From assembly GCA_030670005.1 (NCBI GenBank), contig DAOVCL010000109.1:1-6884 (forward strand): 6,884 nucleotides of DNA. The letters are read 5' to 3'. How positions within the stretch are numbered: position 1 is the stretch's first letter; each line of letters opens with the position of its first letter. Origin of the DNA: Candidatus Zixiibacteriota bacterium. GTDB lineage: Bacteria; SM23-81; DAOVCL01. This document shows positions 1 through 6,870 of this stretch, piece by piece. Under the pieces are notes generated by a model. The model saw nothing but the letters and a program-made list of their open reading frames with translations. It made no database searches and was not told the origin of the DNA. A program made the translations under genes and the position numbers.

Positions 1-130
1 AGAGGCTAAATCCCTTCTTGTCTTGATCCCTCAGGCTAAAGGAATCCTTCCCCTCTTCCCCGGCCCTTGCTCCAGTGGCGACAAGAAGAAAAGAGATTAT
101 CGCCAGGATGGTGAGTGATCTCTTAAACAT
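1..130 (-). CDS. Exported protein of unknown function, N-terminal fragment (runs off left edge)
   Basis: The frame opens at an ATG (128-130) and stays open for 43 codons to the window edge, so the C-terminus is outside. The protein begins MFKRSLTILAIISFLLVATG, which is a basic n-region (K3, R4), a hydrophobic core, and then an A-R-A signal peptidase I site with likely cleavage after residue 24. The short mature part (GEEGKDSFSLRDQDKKGFSL) is charged and hydrophilic and matches no family I recognise. A very strong Shine-Dalgarno sequence (AAAGGAGGT, 135-143) sits 5 nt from the ATG when measured from GGAGG, which fixes the start. The gap to the preceding gene is 25 nt with no terminator, so it is probably the fourth cistron of the cluster. 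It could be another DUF3857-type protein or an unrelated exported protein. That the fragment is a real gene is fairly sure; its function is unknown. Confidence 0.8.
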   Translation of the reverse strand, partial: MFKRSLTILAIISFLLVATGARAGEEGKDSFSLRDQDKKGFSL

Positions 131-134
131 TGCT

Positions 135-143
135 ACCTCCTTT
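135..143 (-). promoter_or_regulatory. Ribosome binding site for the left-edge partial gene
   Basis: Read on the minus strand the bases are AAAGGAGGT, a near-perfect anti-Shine-Dalgarno match. It is followed by AGCA and then the ATG at 130. It lies in the 25-nt gap after the stop codon of the upstream gene. It is the main evidence that the short edge frame is a real gene. Confidence 0.85.
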
Positions 144-155
144 TTTTCTTGGGAT

Positions 156-2060
156 TTACTTCTTTTTTAGAAGGACCTTGCAGTATTTTTCTCCGGCAAC
201 CTCCTGTCTGATTGAATAAAGCTTATGATAATCTTCCACGGAAAGGATGGCCTCATCAAGATTGATCCTTAACCTGTAGGAGAGAGAAGATCCGTCACCT
301 TCCCCCCTCTCATAACTTATCTTCCCCAGATCACCGGGCAGATCCCTCTCGAAATCCCCGGGGGCCAGGACGATCCTGTATCCGATGGGCAGTCTAACCC
401 GGAAATCTACGGTCTGATCCTTTCTTTCCGGGTTGAAATAGGGATTATACCTCTTCTTGGTTGATACATCGATAAACCTCTTTAAGTTCTCGGTTATTGC
501 TCTCCCCAGGTCAAAATAGATAAAATCTCCATCTACTATGGCATAGTGGGGAACCTTGCAGCTAAGGGCCTCAATGAACTTATAGGGTAATTGCTTGGTT
601 TCCAGACCGCTAATGGCCTCTGCGTTCCTTGATATGTGGTCAACCTTCTTCTGGGCGTATTCCTCTAATTTCTTCGGCGATAGCTCTTTGTGCATCCTTT
701 TTACTTCAGCATAATTCACCCCAGAATACTCCTCCCTCTGAACCATATATGCACAACCATTGCCCACTATTTGCATTTCAGTCTGGATATATTCCATATT
801 CCGCAACCTATCGGCAACAGAAATAAGCTTAGCGGAAACCTTATCCCCCTCAACAAGATAGCAGAGAGCTCCATCTATATCGTTGACACCAAGGGGACCA
901 TATTGGCCATCCCTCAGCATAGGATCAAGGTATACCTCCTCATTATCCAATCTTATACCGACCAAAGGCCGAGTGATTGCGGAAAACGACTCCTGCCTCA
1001 GCTCCTCTTCGTATAACTTCAATTTACCGCTTCCCACCACAAAGACAAATTTAGGATCCATCCCAACGGATCTCAAAAGCCCATAGAGCAAGATGGATTT
1101 GTCATAGCTGTTTCCGTAACCGTCATTTAAAACCGTGGTGGCATCAGTCATAAACCCACCAATAGTCTTAATATCCAGCGGGATGGAATTCGCCTTGCCG
1201 TTGACAAAATCATACAGCCTCTTTACCTTCGTATAATCGCCAGAGCCATCACTAATGATCTGTTCAGCTTTCTTTCTAATTTCCGAGGTGACCTCGGCCC
1301 TCTCCACCATTCTCCTGTTTAGGTCACGGAGAAAACCTTCCAGTTCCGGGATATTGCTGTAATAGAGAGTAGGCGCCAATAGGTTCAGAGGTGCTTGATG
1401 CTCCTCTTCCACTATCCCCTCCTTATCCACCGTAGTCCATTCATATCTGATCCAGCCATTCTCCCTGCTCTGCGAAAAACTCACATCTTCGGGTTCGTTA
1501 AAATGGAAGATCGCATTCTCCGGGAGTTCAATGATTACCTCCTTCTCCAGCAATGGATCGTGGAATTGAAAACATTCTCCGCCATAGAAGGGGAAATCCG
1601 CATTGGTCTTCACCTGATAGCTAATCTCCACTATATCCCCTATATCCACCGAGGGGAAGGAGACCACCAGGATGCCCACCTCCGGATACCTGGGTGCCTT
1701 AGTAGCCACAGGATGATCCATATCATTGATCTCCTCCTCCTTCACCACATCTATGGAGCCATCCTCGTTTACAGTTTGGGCCCTTATTATATCCACCTCT
1801 TTAAAGTCCCTGGCATAGGTTATCTTATACTCGGCAAACCTACGTTTACCCTTCTGATTCAGGATCTTCCTGATTAAATGAATGTCGGCTGTATAGCTCC
1901 CATCATCGTTTAAGACATACGTTTTCTCTACAAGAGCCAAGACAGAGTTGGCCCTCTTATAGGTCTCCGAACCTGGAATTTTGGAGTAATCATAGGCAAA
2001 GAGATTTATGGAGAGTAAAAAGGAGCCTATTATCAGTATAGCTACAAGTCTCTTATACAT
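156..2060 (-). CDS. Exported DUF3857/transglutaminase-like protein with degenerate active site (probable pseudoenzyme)
   Basis: This is a 634-residue protein. Residues 1-22 form a Sec signal peptide (MYKRLVAILIIGSFLLSINLFA, probable cleavage before Y23). A DUF3857-type beta-rich domain spans about 45-215 and includes the typical phrase 'VDIGDIVEISYQV' (138-150). A transglutaminase-core fold follows at about 270-395, and a C-terminal DUF3858-like region with 'RLPIGYRIVLAP' (556-567) closes the protein. In the usual family motif GYGDCKDKA the Cys is the nucleophile. Here it reads GYGNSYDKS (314-322), so Ser318 replaces Cys. The segment that normally supplies the catalytic His (about 358-378) has no His at all; only the Asp of the triad (D379 in 'YLDP') remains. 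Known enzymes of the fold act by Cys-His-Asp thiol chemistry, so I infer loss of catalysis and a structural, binding or partner role. The ORF is full length with normal codon use, so it is not a decaying gene. It starts 10 nt after the upstream paralogue, with GGGAG as ribosome binding site. Family placement is sure; the pseudoenzyme reading is likely. Confidence 0.9.
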   Translation of the reverse strand: MYKRLVAILIIGSFLLSINLFAYDYSKIPGSETYKRANSVLALVEKTYVLNDDGSYTADIHLIRKILNQKGKRRFAEYKITYARDFKEVDIIRAQTVNEDGSIDVVKEEEINDMDHPVATKAPRYPEVGILVVSFPSVDIGDIVEISYQVKTNADFPFYGGECFQFHDPLLEKEVIIELPENAIFHFNEPEDVSFSQSRENGWIRYEWTTVDKEGIVEEEHQAPLNLLAPTLYYSNIPELEGFLRDLNRRMVERAEVTSEIRKKAEQIISDGSGDYTKVKRLYDFVNGKANSIPLDIKTIGGFMTDATTVLNDGYGNSYDKSILLYGLLRSVGMDPKFVFVVGSGKLKLYEEELRQESFSAITRPLVGIRLDNEEVYLDPMLRDGQYGPLGVNDIDGALCYLVEGDKVSAKLISVADRLRNMEYIQTEMQIVGNGCAYMVQREEYSGVNYAEVKRMHKELSPKKLEEYAQKKVDHISRNAEAISGLETKQLPYKFIEALSCKVPHYAIVDGDFIYFDLGRAITENLKRFIDVSTKKRYNPYFNPERKDQTVDFRVRLPIGYRIVLAPGDFERDLPGDLGKISYERGEGDGSSLSYRLRINLDEAILSVEDYHKLYSIRQEVAGEKYCKVLLKKK

Positions 2061-2066
2061 CGCTCA

Positions 2067-2071
2067 CTCCC
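2067..2071 (-). promoter_or_regulatory. Ribosome binding site overlapping the upstream stop codon
   Basis: On the minus strand GGGAG begins with the last base of the upstream TAG stop (2071-2073) and lies 6 nt before the ATG at 2060. The arrangement implies that translation of the two transglutaminase-like paralogues is coupled or at least tightly co-expressed. Confidence 0.65.
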
Positions 2072-4035
2072 TATCTTTTCAGTATGATAATTTTTTTATC
2101 TACAATCTCCTGTTGCTCGGTGCAATCCTTGAGCTCTAAATACTCCTCAGGGGTAAACTCCACCTTGTCAAGGGCAAAATCCCTGCTGATCACTACCGTC
2201 CTCTCACCATGTCTCTGAAAACTATAACTTAGCTGGTAACCTGCCTTGTCCACTGGCCTGTTGTACGGAAGTATAACATTCCTATATTTCTCATCGAAGT
2301 TGATTCTCATCCTGTCCTCAGAGGAGATAGTGAAGCGGGTTCTGAATTTGAATTTGCGCTCATTCAATGACATTTCCCCCAAGATGTATTTCATCAGGCC
2401 GAAATCCGTGGAGATATAATGGGGACTAAGCATAGCATATTCGGCATTCTGAATCAATGGTTCCTCAACGGTAAATCTCAATTTCAGCTTCAGATTTTGT
2501 CCCATTTGAGCCTTTAAATCCTTAGGCAGTATCTCAAATGTGTCTATCTCGGCTGTGCTGCCGAATTTTTTAATCATCCTGTGGATATAATCCTCTATAT
2601 CTTTGGGGGACTGCCTGATGAAAAATCCCCGATAGGCCTCATCCCACAGACCAGTAAATTCGATCTCAGCCTTGCCCTCTGCTCTACTCCCCTTGAAGGC
2701 AAGATCTATAACAGTCCTGATAAGATTATCACTTGCTGGACGCACCGGGGTAATCTTCAGTGGTTCGCCATATTTGGAACTGACCAGATAACTACAGTCC
2801 CTCTCCCAATCTGGCAGATACTCCTTGGCTGTTTCACCCGTGGCATCATAAAGCCTATAACTGCCATCTGATTCCCTGATGGCGGTGATCGCATGATTGA
2901 AATAGGGTAGAGGCACCTCCTCGTCTCTCTTTGTTCCCACATATATCAAGACTGGATAGGCCTCTTCGCCTATTAACCTGAACATCCCAGCCAATAGAGC
3001 CGCCTTGTCCCGGCAGACGCCATGTCTCCTCTGAAAAGTATCCGTTATATTGTGGGGTTCATACCCTGGGGCCTCCGTCTCTGTGGTTATGCCCATATAT
3101 CTGATCTTCTGCGAGACATAACGGAAGATCCTATCGATTCTCTCCTCCCTGGTTTGGGCATCATCGGTCAACTCCTTGGCCTTCTTGATCATCTTCTCGG
3201 AGGCACTCATATGCGGTTCTGTAAGGTTATAATACCATTTGGAGACTGCTGGCCAATCCTCAAATGTGGAGACTAAAACGCGGGTACCAACTCTGGTAAC
3301 AGAGGGCATCCTCGGTTCTTCAATTAGCTGTGGCATATTTTCCGCAATCCAGGTGTAGTAAACACTCCCCTCCCTCCTCTCCACATTGCTGGAGACCCTA
3401 GCAGCATCCTTTCCCTTCACTATCGTATTCTTCAAAGGGCAATCCTCAGGAGCTACCACTTCATACTTGTAATGTAAAATTGGCTTGAATTCCTGGAAAA
3501 GGCAGAGGTCGCAGAAATTATCACCTACTCTGCTATGAAAACAATCTATCGAGAACTTATAATGGATCAGATCCCCAATCTCAAGACCGGGTATATTAAC
3601 GGTAACCAGCCTGCTGTTTGGGTTGTATATGTTGGATCTCATCTGAGAAGGATTTACCTGGTCTTTTAAGTTGTTCTCTATATCTACTGGAACGATGCTG
3701 CCATCGGGCTTTATCACCTCTACGAGTTCGATGTTTAATCTGGACAGTGCCCTGTCATAGTGTCCTTTGAATACCGAGCTCTCCCTTCTTCCCTTTTCAG
3801 TCATAACCTTAACATAGTAGTCGTCATCGTTGATATAGGTTCCATCCTTATTGTATTCCACTCTCTGATAGTCAGCCACCAGAATCGTATGGGCATTGGG
3901 ATAGTCAGCCCCTTTAACTGCCCTCGCCCTCTCTATTACAGCATCTCTGTCCAGCAGAAGTTCATATCCAAAACAGATGGGGACAAGGATAAATGTCAAA
4001 AGGAAAAAGAATAAAATTGCCCTTTTAAAATTCAC
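2071..4035 (-). CDS. Exported DUF3857/transglutaminase-like protein with intact Cys-His-Asp triad
   Basis: This is a 654-residue protein starting at GTG (4033-4035). Residues 1-23 are a Sec signal peptide (basic NFKR, long hydrophobic stretch, probable cleavage after CFG). There is a Cys at 21 but VPIC is not a proper lipobox. A DUF3857-type domain covers about 50-215, with 'LEIGDLIHYKFSID' at 151-164. The transglutaminase core (about 285-400) keeps every catalytic element: C341 in HGVCRDKAALL, H381 in FNHAITAI and D397 in RLYDAT. The remaining 250 residues are a DUF3858-like beta-rich tail. Proteins of this fold are thiol enzymes that break or rearrange amide bonds, acting as proteases, amidases or crosslinkers; the actual reaction here is unknown. 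It likely works in the periplasm or on the outer surface. An unusual Cys cluster (C165, C175, C178) sits at the end of the DUF3857 part. The GTG start is supported by a strong ribosome binding site. It lies between the DUF3160 gene (32-nt gap) and the inactive paralogue (10-nt gap). Confidence 0.92.
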   Translation of the reverse strand: MNFKRAILFFFLLTFILVPICFGYELLLDRDAVIERARAVKGADYPNAHTILVADYQRVEYNKDGTYINDDDYYVKVMTEKGRRESSVFKGHYDRALSRLNIELVEVIKPDGSIVPVDIENNLKDQVNPSQMRSNIYNPNSRLVTVNIPGLEIGDLIHYKFSIDCFHSRVGDNFCDLCLFQEFKPILHYKYEVVAPEDCPLKNTIVKGKDAARVSSNVERREGSVYYTWIAENMPQLIEEPRMPSVTRVGTRVLVSTFEDWPAVSKWYYNLTEPHMSASEKMIKKAKELTDDAQTREERIDRIFRYVSQKIRYMGITTETEAPGYEPHNITDTFQRRHGVCRDKAALLAGMFRLIGEEAYPVLIYVGTKRDEEVPLPYFNHAITAIRESDGSYRLYDATGETAKEYLPDWERDCSYLVSSKYGEPLKITPVRPASDNLIRTVIDLAFKGSRAEGKAEIEFTGLWDEAYRGFFIRQSPKDIEDYIHRMIKKFGSTAEIDTFEILPKDLKAQMGQNLKLKLRFTVEEPLIQNAEYAMLSPHYISTDFGLMKYILGEMSLNERKFKFRTRFTISSEDRMRINFDEKYRNVILPYNRPVDKAGYQLSYSFQRHGERTVVISRDFALDKVEFTPEEYLELKDCTEQQEIVDKKIIILKR

Positions 4036-4038
4036 TGA

Positions 4039-4048
4039 CCTCTCCTTT
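4039..4048 (-). promoter_or_regulatory. Ribosome binding site deciding the GTG start
   Basis: On the minus strand AAAGGAGAGG lies just upstream of GTG 4035, with 6 nt between GGAG and the start codon. No ATG gives an equally good arrangement. The encoded protein then starts with a clean signal peptide, which supports GTG as the true start. Confidence 0.8.
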
Positions 4049-4067
4049 CAAAGCTTTCTAAGCCCTA

Positions 4068-6146
4068 TTACTTAACCACAAATTCACTCGCCCATTTTTG
4101 CAGTTTGGGCCCCTTCCCCACCTCTAACATCTCCTGCCACCTCTCGTCCGTAAGCCTATCCTTCATCGGTTGTTTGAACTCATAGTAGGAGAAGACCCCT
4201 CCCTTGGTCAGGGTTAGTCTCCCCTCCACCTGAGCGATGAGGTAGATGATGGATGGATTACCCACCCCCTCCTCTAAGACATGGTTAGAGTTGACATCGG
4301 TGTGCACATCGGCCACTACCGCCATCTTCCTGTCTGTGCCAGAAGTAATTTTCTTCATCAACTCAGGTGAGAACCTGGTTATCCTCTCCAACTTCGATCC
4401 TATATCCCAGATCATCCCGTATTCCTCATCGCTCAAGGCCTTCCCTTGTAGCTCCTTACGGGAGATAGCCGTTAAGGAATTCAATAGCTCCTCAAATTCC
4501 AGGAGCTTCCCGCGAGGCTCATCTAAAAGCAACCCCTGACTGCTCAGCCCCTCCCTGAGCTGGGTGATCAGACCCTTTATCCGGTTGTAGAGATGGGGAT
4601 AGGGCTCCACATATCCCTTGGTGAATTTTGGAGAAGGAGGTATGGCAGTGGCCATTAGGGTATAGCTCTGCTTGGCATAGAGGATGGTGTCATGCCTCAG
4701 CTCGGCCCAGGAACTGAGGGCACAGTTGAGCTCCTTGAGGATCCAGGCCCTGCTCCTCATAAAGGGAGGATACCCATTATGCTTTCTCCCCACAAGAGAT
4801 CTCAGACAGGAGAGCCAGCTCCAATAGAGGTTCTCCCTCCAGGTCTTCTCATCAAGGCGGGCAAATTCTTTCCTCAGTTTATCGAGCATCTGATCATAGT
4901 TTCGGTATTCCGTATCCCCCTCCTCCCTCAGTATCTCCAGGGCCTGCTTGCTCTCCAGAACAGCCATCACATCCAGCCCTCGGGGGAAACACCTCTGGGG
5001 TCCCATTACTGTGAGCTCCATAGTAAAGGGTTGTCCGCTTCCAGTGTAGCCGACCACCTTGTTGTAGACCAGATTCTGGAGGATGTAGGAGTCGGGGATG
5101 AACCTCTGTCCCATAAATCTGAACCCCTGAGTGAGCTGGGCAGCCCCCCTCCTCTCGGCCTCTCGGTCCTCAACTAAGGTGGAGATGATCCTGGGCTTTC
5201 TCAGATCCTTGGCCCTTTTGATGAAACCATCGAGTTTTTCGGTATCTGTTAGCTCTTCAATAGAGAATCCATCCCCATAGACATCTCTGATCAGACTTGT
5301 ATAATCATAGACATTTAGGTCATCCGTCTTCCCCACAAAGAAAGCGGTGGGGCGATAGATCCTCTCCCAGCTTCTCTTTGCCGCATCGTTCTCGTTGAGG
5401 AGGGTGACAATGAGGATTGCCTGCCTGGTCAGAGATCTCCCCTTCTCCTTTACATCCACCCTTCCGGCAAACATCCCATCCGCAGGTTCAAGATAGAAGC
5501 CAATCCTTCCATACCACATCATCGCCCGGAAGTAACGCATAAAAAGCTCCGAGCGGGTGTAATGGCCGCGGGGGAGATATTGACTGTAGTCCTCAAGAGA
5601 ACCGAAGATGGGAGAGTAAGCAAACCCACTATGCTCGGAGATAAGCCTCAATTCTCCCTCCACCTGGGGGCCCAGATCCCTGGGAAGTTCCACCTCCAGA
5701 CCCAAGAGCCTGGCGGCAACCCCAAAGAAGGCAATATTCCCCCTTGCCGCCTCCTTGATTTTTCCTCCCCTGGCTTGCTCATACTGGCTTAGTGAACCCT
5801 TATACATAGCCTCGGTCAGACCCCTGAGCTCATCGGTCAGCTTCTCCACCTCCACGATCCTCAGGAGATAGTCAAAGAGGATGTGGGAGGTATGCAGCAG
5901 GAGATCAGAGGTGACCAGTATCGGCTCCCCTCTCCGCTTAGCATCCTTGTAGATCTGAAAGATCTCCTCTTCCCTGCTAGGGATAACGACAAAGCCGGTC
6001 TTAGCCAGTTTCGCCTTGACAGCAGTGGAAAGGTAAAAAGAGCCAATATTCTCTACCTTCTCCAGATCATACCCCTTACCCCCGGAACTGGCGAGAGAGG
6101 GGATAAGAACAATCAAAAATAGAAAAACAGGGATGAGCCCGCGCAT
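4068..6146 (-). CDS. Exported DUF3160-family protein
   Basis: This is a 692-residue protein. Residues 1-20 form a signal peptide (MRGLIPVFLFLIVLIPSLAS, then SGGKG), so the mature protein is exported. The rest matches the DUF3160 family along its full length. Recognisable blocks in order are LAKTGFVV (47-54), PILVTSDLLLHTSHILFD (75-92), YFRAMMWYGRIGFY (205-218), SWAELRHDTILYAKQSYT (479-496), GYVEPYP (511-517), VADVHTD (611-617) with NHVLEEGVG (621-629), and GGVFSYYEF (649-657) followed by DRLTDERWQEML (663-674). The family has no function that I know of. The repeated conserved His and acidic residues (H85, H88, H485, D486, D613, H615, D617) could bind metal or form an active site, but that is inference. 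The ATG at 6146 has a modest Shine-Dalgarno sequence (AAGAAGG, 6156-6162) with a 9-nt spacer. It is the first gene of the cluster and faces a long upstream region. Codon use matches its neighbours. Family assignment is confident, function unknown. Confidence 0.9.
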   Translation of the reverse strand: MRGLIPVFLFLIVLIPSLASSGGKGYDLEKVENIGSFYLSTAVKAKLAKTGFVVIPSREEEIFQIYKDAKRRGEPILVTSDLLLHTSHILFDYLLRIVEVEKLTDELRGLTEAMYKGSLSQYEQARGGKIKEAARGNIAFFGVAARLLGLEVELPRDLGPQVEGELRLISEHSGFAYSPIFGSLEDYSQYLPRGHYTRSELFMRYFRAMMWYGRIGFYLEPADGMFAGRVDVKEKGRSLTRQAILIVTLLNENDAAKRSWERIYRPTAFFVGKTDDLNVYDYTSLIRDVYGDGFSIEELTDTEKLDGFIKRAKDLRKPRIISTLVEDREAERRGAAQLTQGFRFMGQRFIPDSYILQNLVYNKVVGYTGSGQPFTMELTVMGPQRCFPRGLDVMAVLESKQALEILREEGDTEYRNYDQMLDKLRKEFARLDEKTWRENLYWSWLSCLRSLVGRKHNGYPPFMRSRAWILKELNCALSSWAELRHDTILYAKQSYTLMATAIPPSPKFTKGYVEPYPHLYNRIKGLITQLREGLSSQGLLLDEPRGKLLEFEELLNSLTAISRKELQGKALSDEEYGMIWDIGSKLERITRFSPELMKKITSGTDRKMAVVADVHTDVNSNHVLEEGVGNPSIIYLIAQVEGRLTLTKGGVFSYYEFKQPMKDRLTDERWQEMLEVGKGPKLQKWASEFVVK

Positions 6147-6155
6147 TTTTTTATA

Positions 6156-6162
6156 CCTTCTT
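6156..6162 (-). promoter_or_regulatory. Weak ribosome binding site of the DUF3160 gene
   Basis: The minus strand reads AAGAAGG and then a 9-nt A/T-rich spacer before ATG 6146. It is weaker than the binding sites of the downstream genes, so the first cistron may be translated less efficiently than the later ones. Confidence 0.55.
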
Positions 6163-6593
6163 TAATATCATTCAATGGTGAAATCAAGAACGATGCATAA
6201 AAAGCAACATCTTGTTTAGGGTAACTGTGGAGATGGCAAAATGTCCTTCTCTTGAGGGATACTGGTAGGGGTTATGTGATCGTGAGATCTTCTACCTTCA
6301 TGACTTCAGTTGAAGGCCTTGGTAAACCCGCTCGGCCAAGGTATCAATGGTAACGAAACTCGTTGATGTTCTTCCGTGGCTTTAAACCCCAATTCTGTAA
6401 TGTATTTATCCCTTCCAGACAACAAAACTCAGAGATTGGCTGTTGTGATCTTCCCAGAGTTTCCTCGCTATGATAGATTAAGTGGTTGGGAGAAGAATAA
6501 GAAGAAAAATATGGGGAAATTAACTGAATCTGGGGAACCTTGCATATAGGGAGTCCTCGGATTCGCCCTTTCAGGATTTAAACATATCTCTTA

Positions 6594-6638
6594 CCAATCG
6601 GATTGGCAGGCCAGCTCTCTTTCCTTTATGACCAATCC
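6594..6638. repeat. Nested inverted repeats with a shared arm (CCAATC / GATTGG / CCAATCC)
   Basis: CCAATC (6594-6599) pairs perfectly with GATTGG (6601-6606). The same arm, extended to GGATTGG (6600-6606), also pairs with CCAATCC (6632-6638) across a 25-nt loop. The two pairings exclude each other. As RNA only the longer-loop form is sterically reasonable, because the first has a one-base centre. As DNA the first looks like a small palindromic binding site. It may be chance. Confidence 0.35.
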
Positions 6639-6643
6639 AAATA

Positions 6644-6657
6644 TAACCCCTGGGTTA
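6644..6657. repeat. 14-bp palindrome-like inverted repeat TAACCC-CT-GGGTTA
   Basis: The two 6-bp arms are perfect inverted repeats separated by 2 bp. The size and symmetry are those of a dimeric regulator site, but it lies about 500 bp from the nearest start codon in the window, so any regulatory role is unproven. Confidence 0.35.
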
Positions 6658-6851
6658 CCTCTTGTCAAGGTCTTTTCTTTGGCCTAATTTTCCCTTCGAG
6701 CCATTTGCGCTGTTGTGAAGTCCGCATGGAATAAGGGCAAGAAACTATGGTCAAAATAATTTTACCCCAACCCGACTATCTGATTTCGTGCACTTACGGC
6801 ACCCACTTTCGGAGAGGACGGAGATTTCACCCCACGCCAATTTAACTAATC

Positions 6852-6870
6852 CGAATTATTCATAAATTCG
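6852..6870. repeat. Inverted repeat CGAATT-7 nt-AATTCG near the right edge
   Basis: Two perfect 6-bp arms flank ATTCATA. No T-run follows on either strand, so it is not a typical terminator. It lies in the edge segment that resembles the border of a repeated or mobile element, where such symmetry is common. Confidence 0.3.

Noticed and set aside
1395..1877. 160-codon plus-strand open frame opposite the inactive transglutaminase-like gene
   Set aside because: It is antisense to a well-supported gene, its His/Ile/Leu-rich composition is typical of reverse-frame translation, and it has no recognisable domain.
3970..3975. Lipoprotein signal in the active transglutaminase-like protein (Cys21)
   Set aside because: The residues before Cys are V-P-I, which do not fit the lipobox requirement for a small residue at -1, so ordinary signal peptidase I cleavage is more likely.
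4692..5177. 161-codon plus-strand open frame opposite the DUF3160 gene
   Set aside because: It lies wholly antisense to a strongly supported gene, its product has low-complexity Pro/Gly/Ser-rich composition, and no matching family is recognised. It is a shadow of the real frame.
6163..6191. Promoter TTCTTG-17-TATTAA for the cluster
   Set aside because: The -35 match is poor and the A/T-rich surroundings give many equally weak pairs, so it is mentioned only in the intergenic entry.
6317..6341. CCTTGG/CCAAGG hairpin as a terminator
   Set aside because: The stem is only 6 bp with a 13-nt loop and no T-run follows on either strand.
6747..6845. 32-residue plus-strand ORF starting MVKIILPQPDYLIS
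   Set aside because: It has an ATG but only a poor, distant purine run upstream, it is very short, and it lies in the repeat-like edge segment. There is not enough evidence to call a gene.
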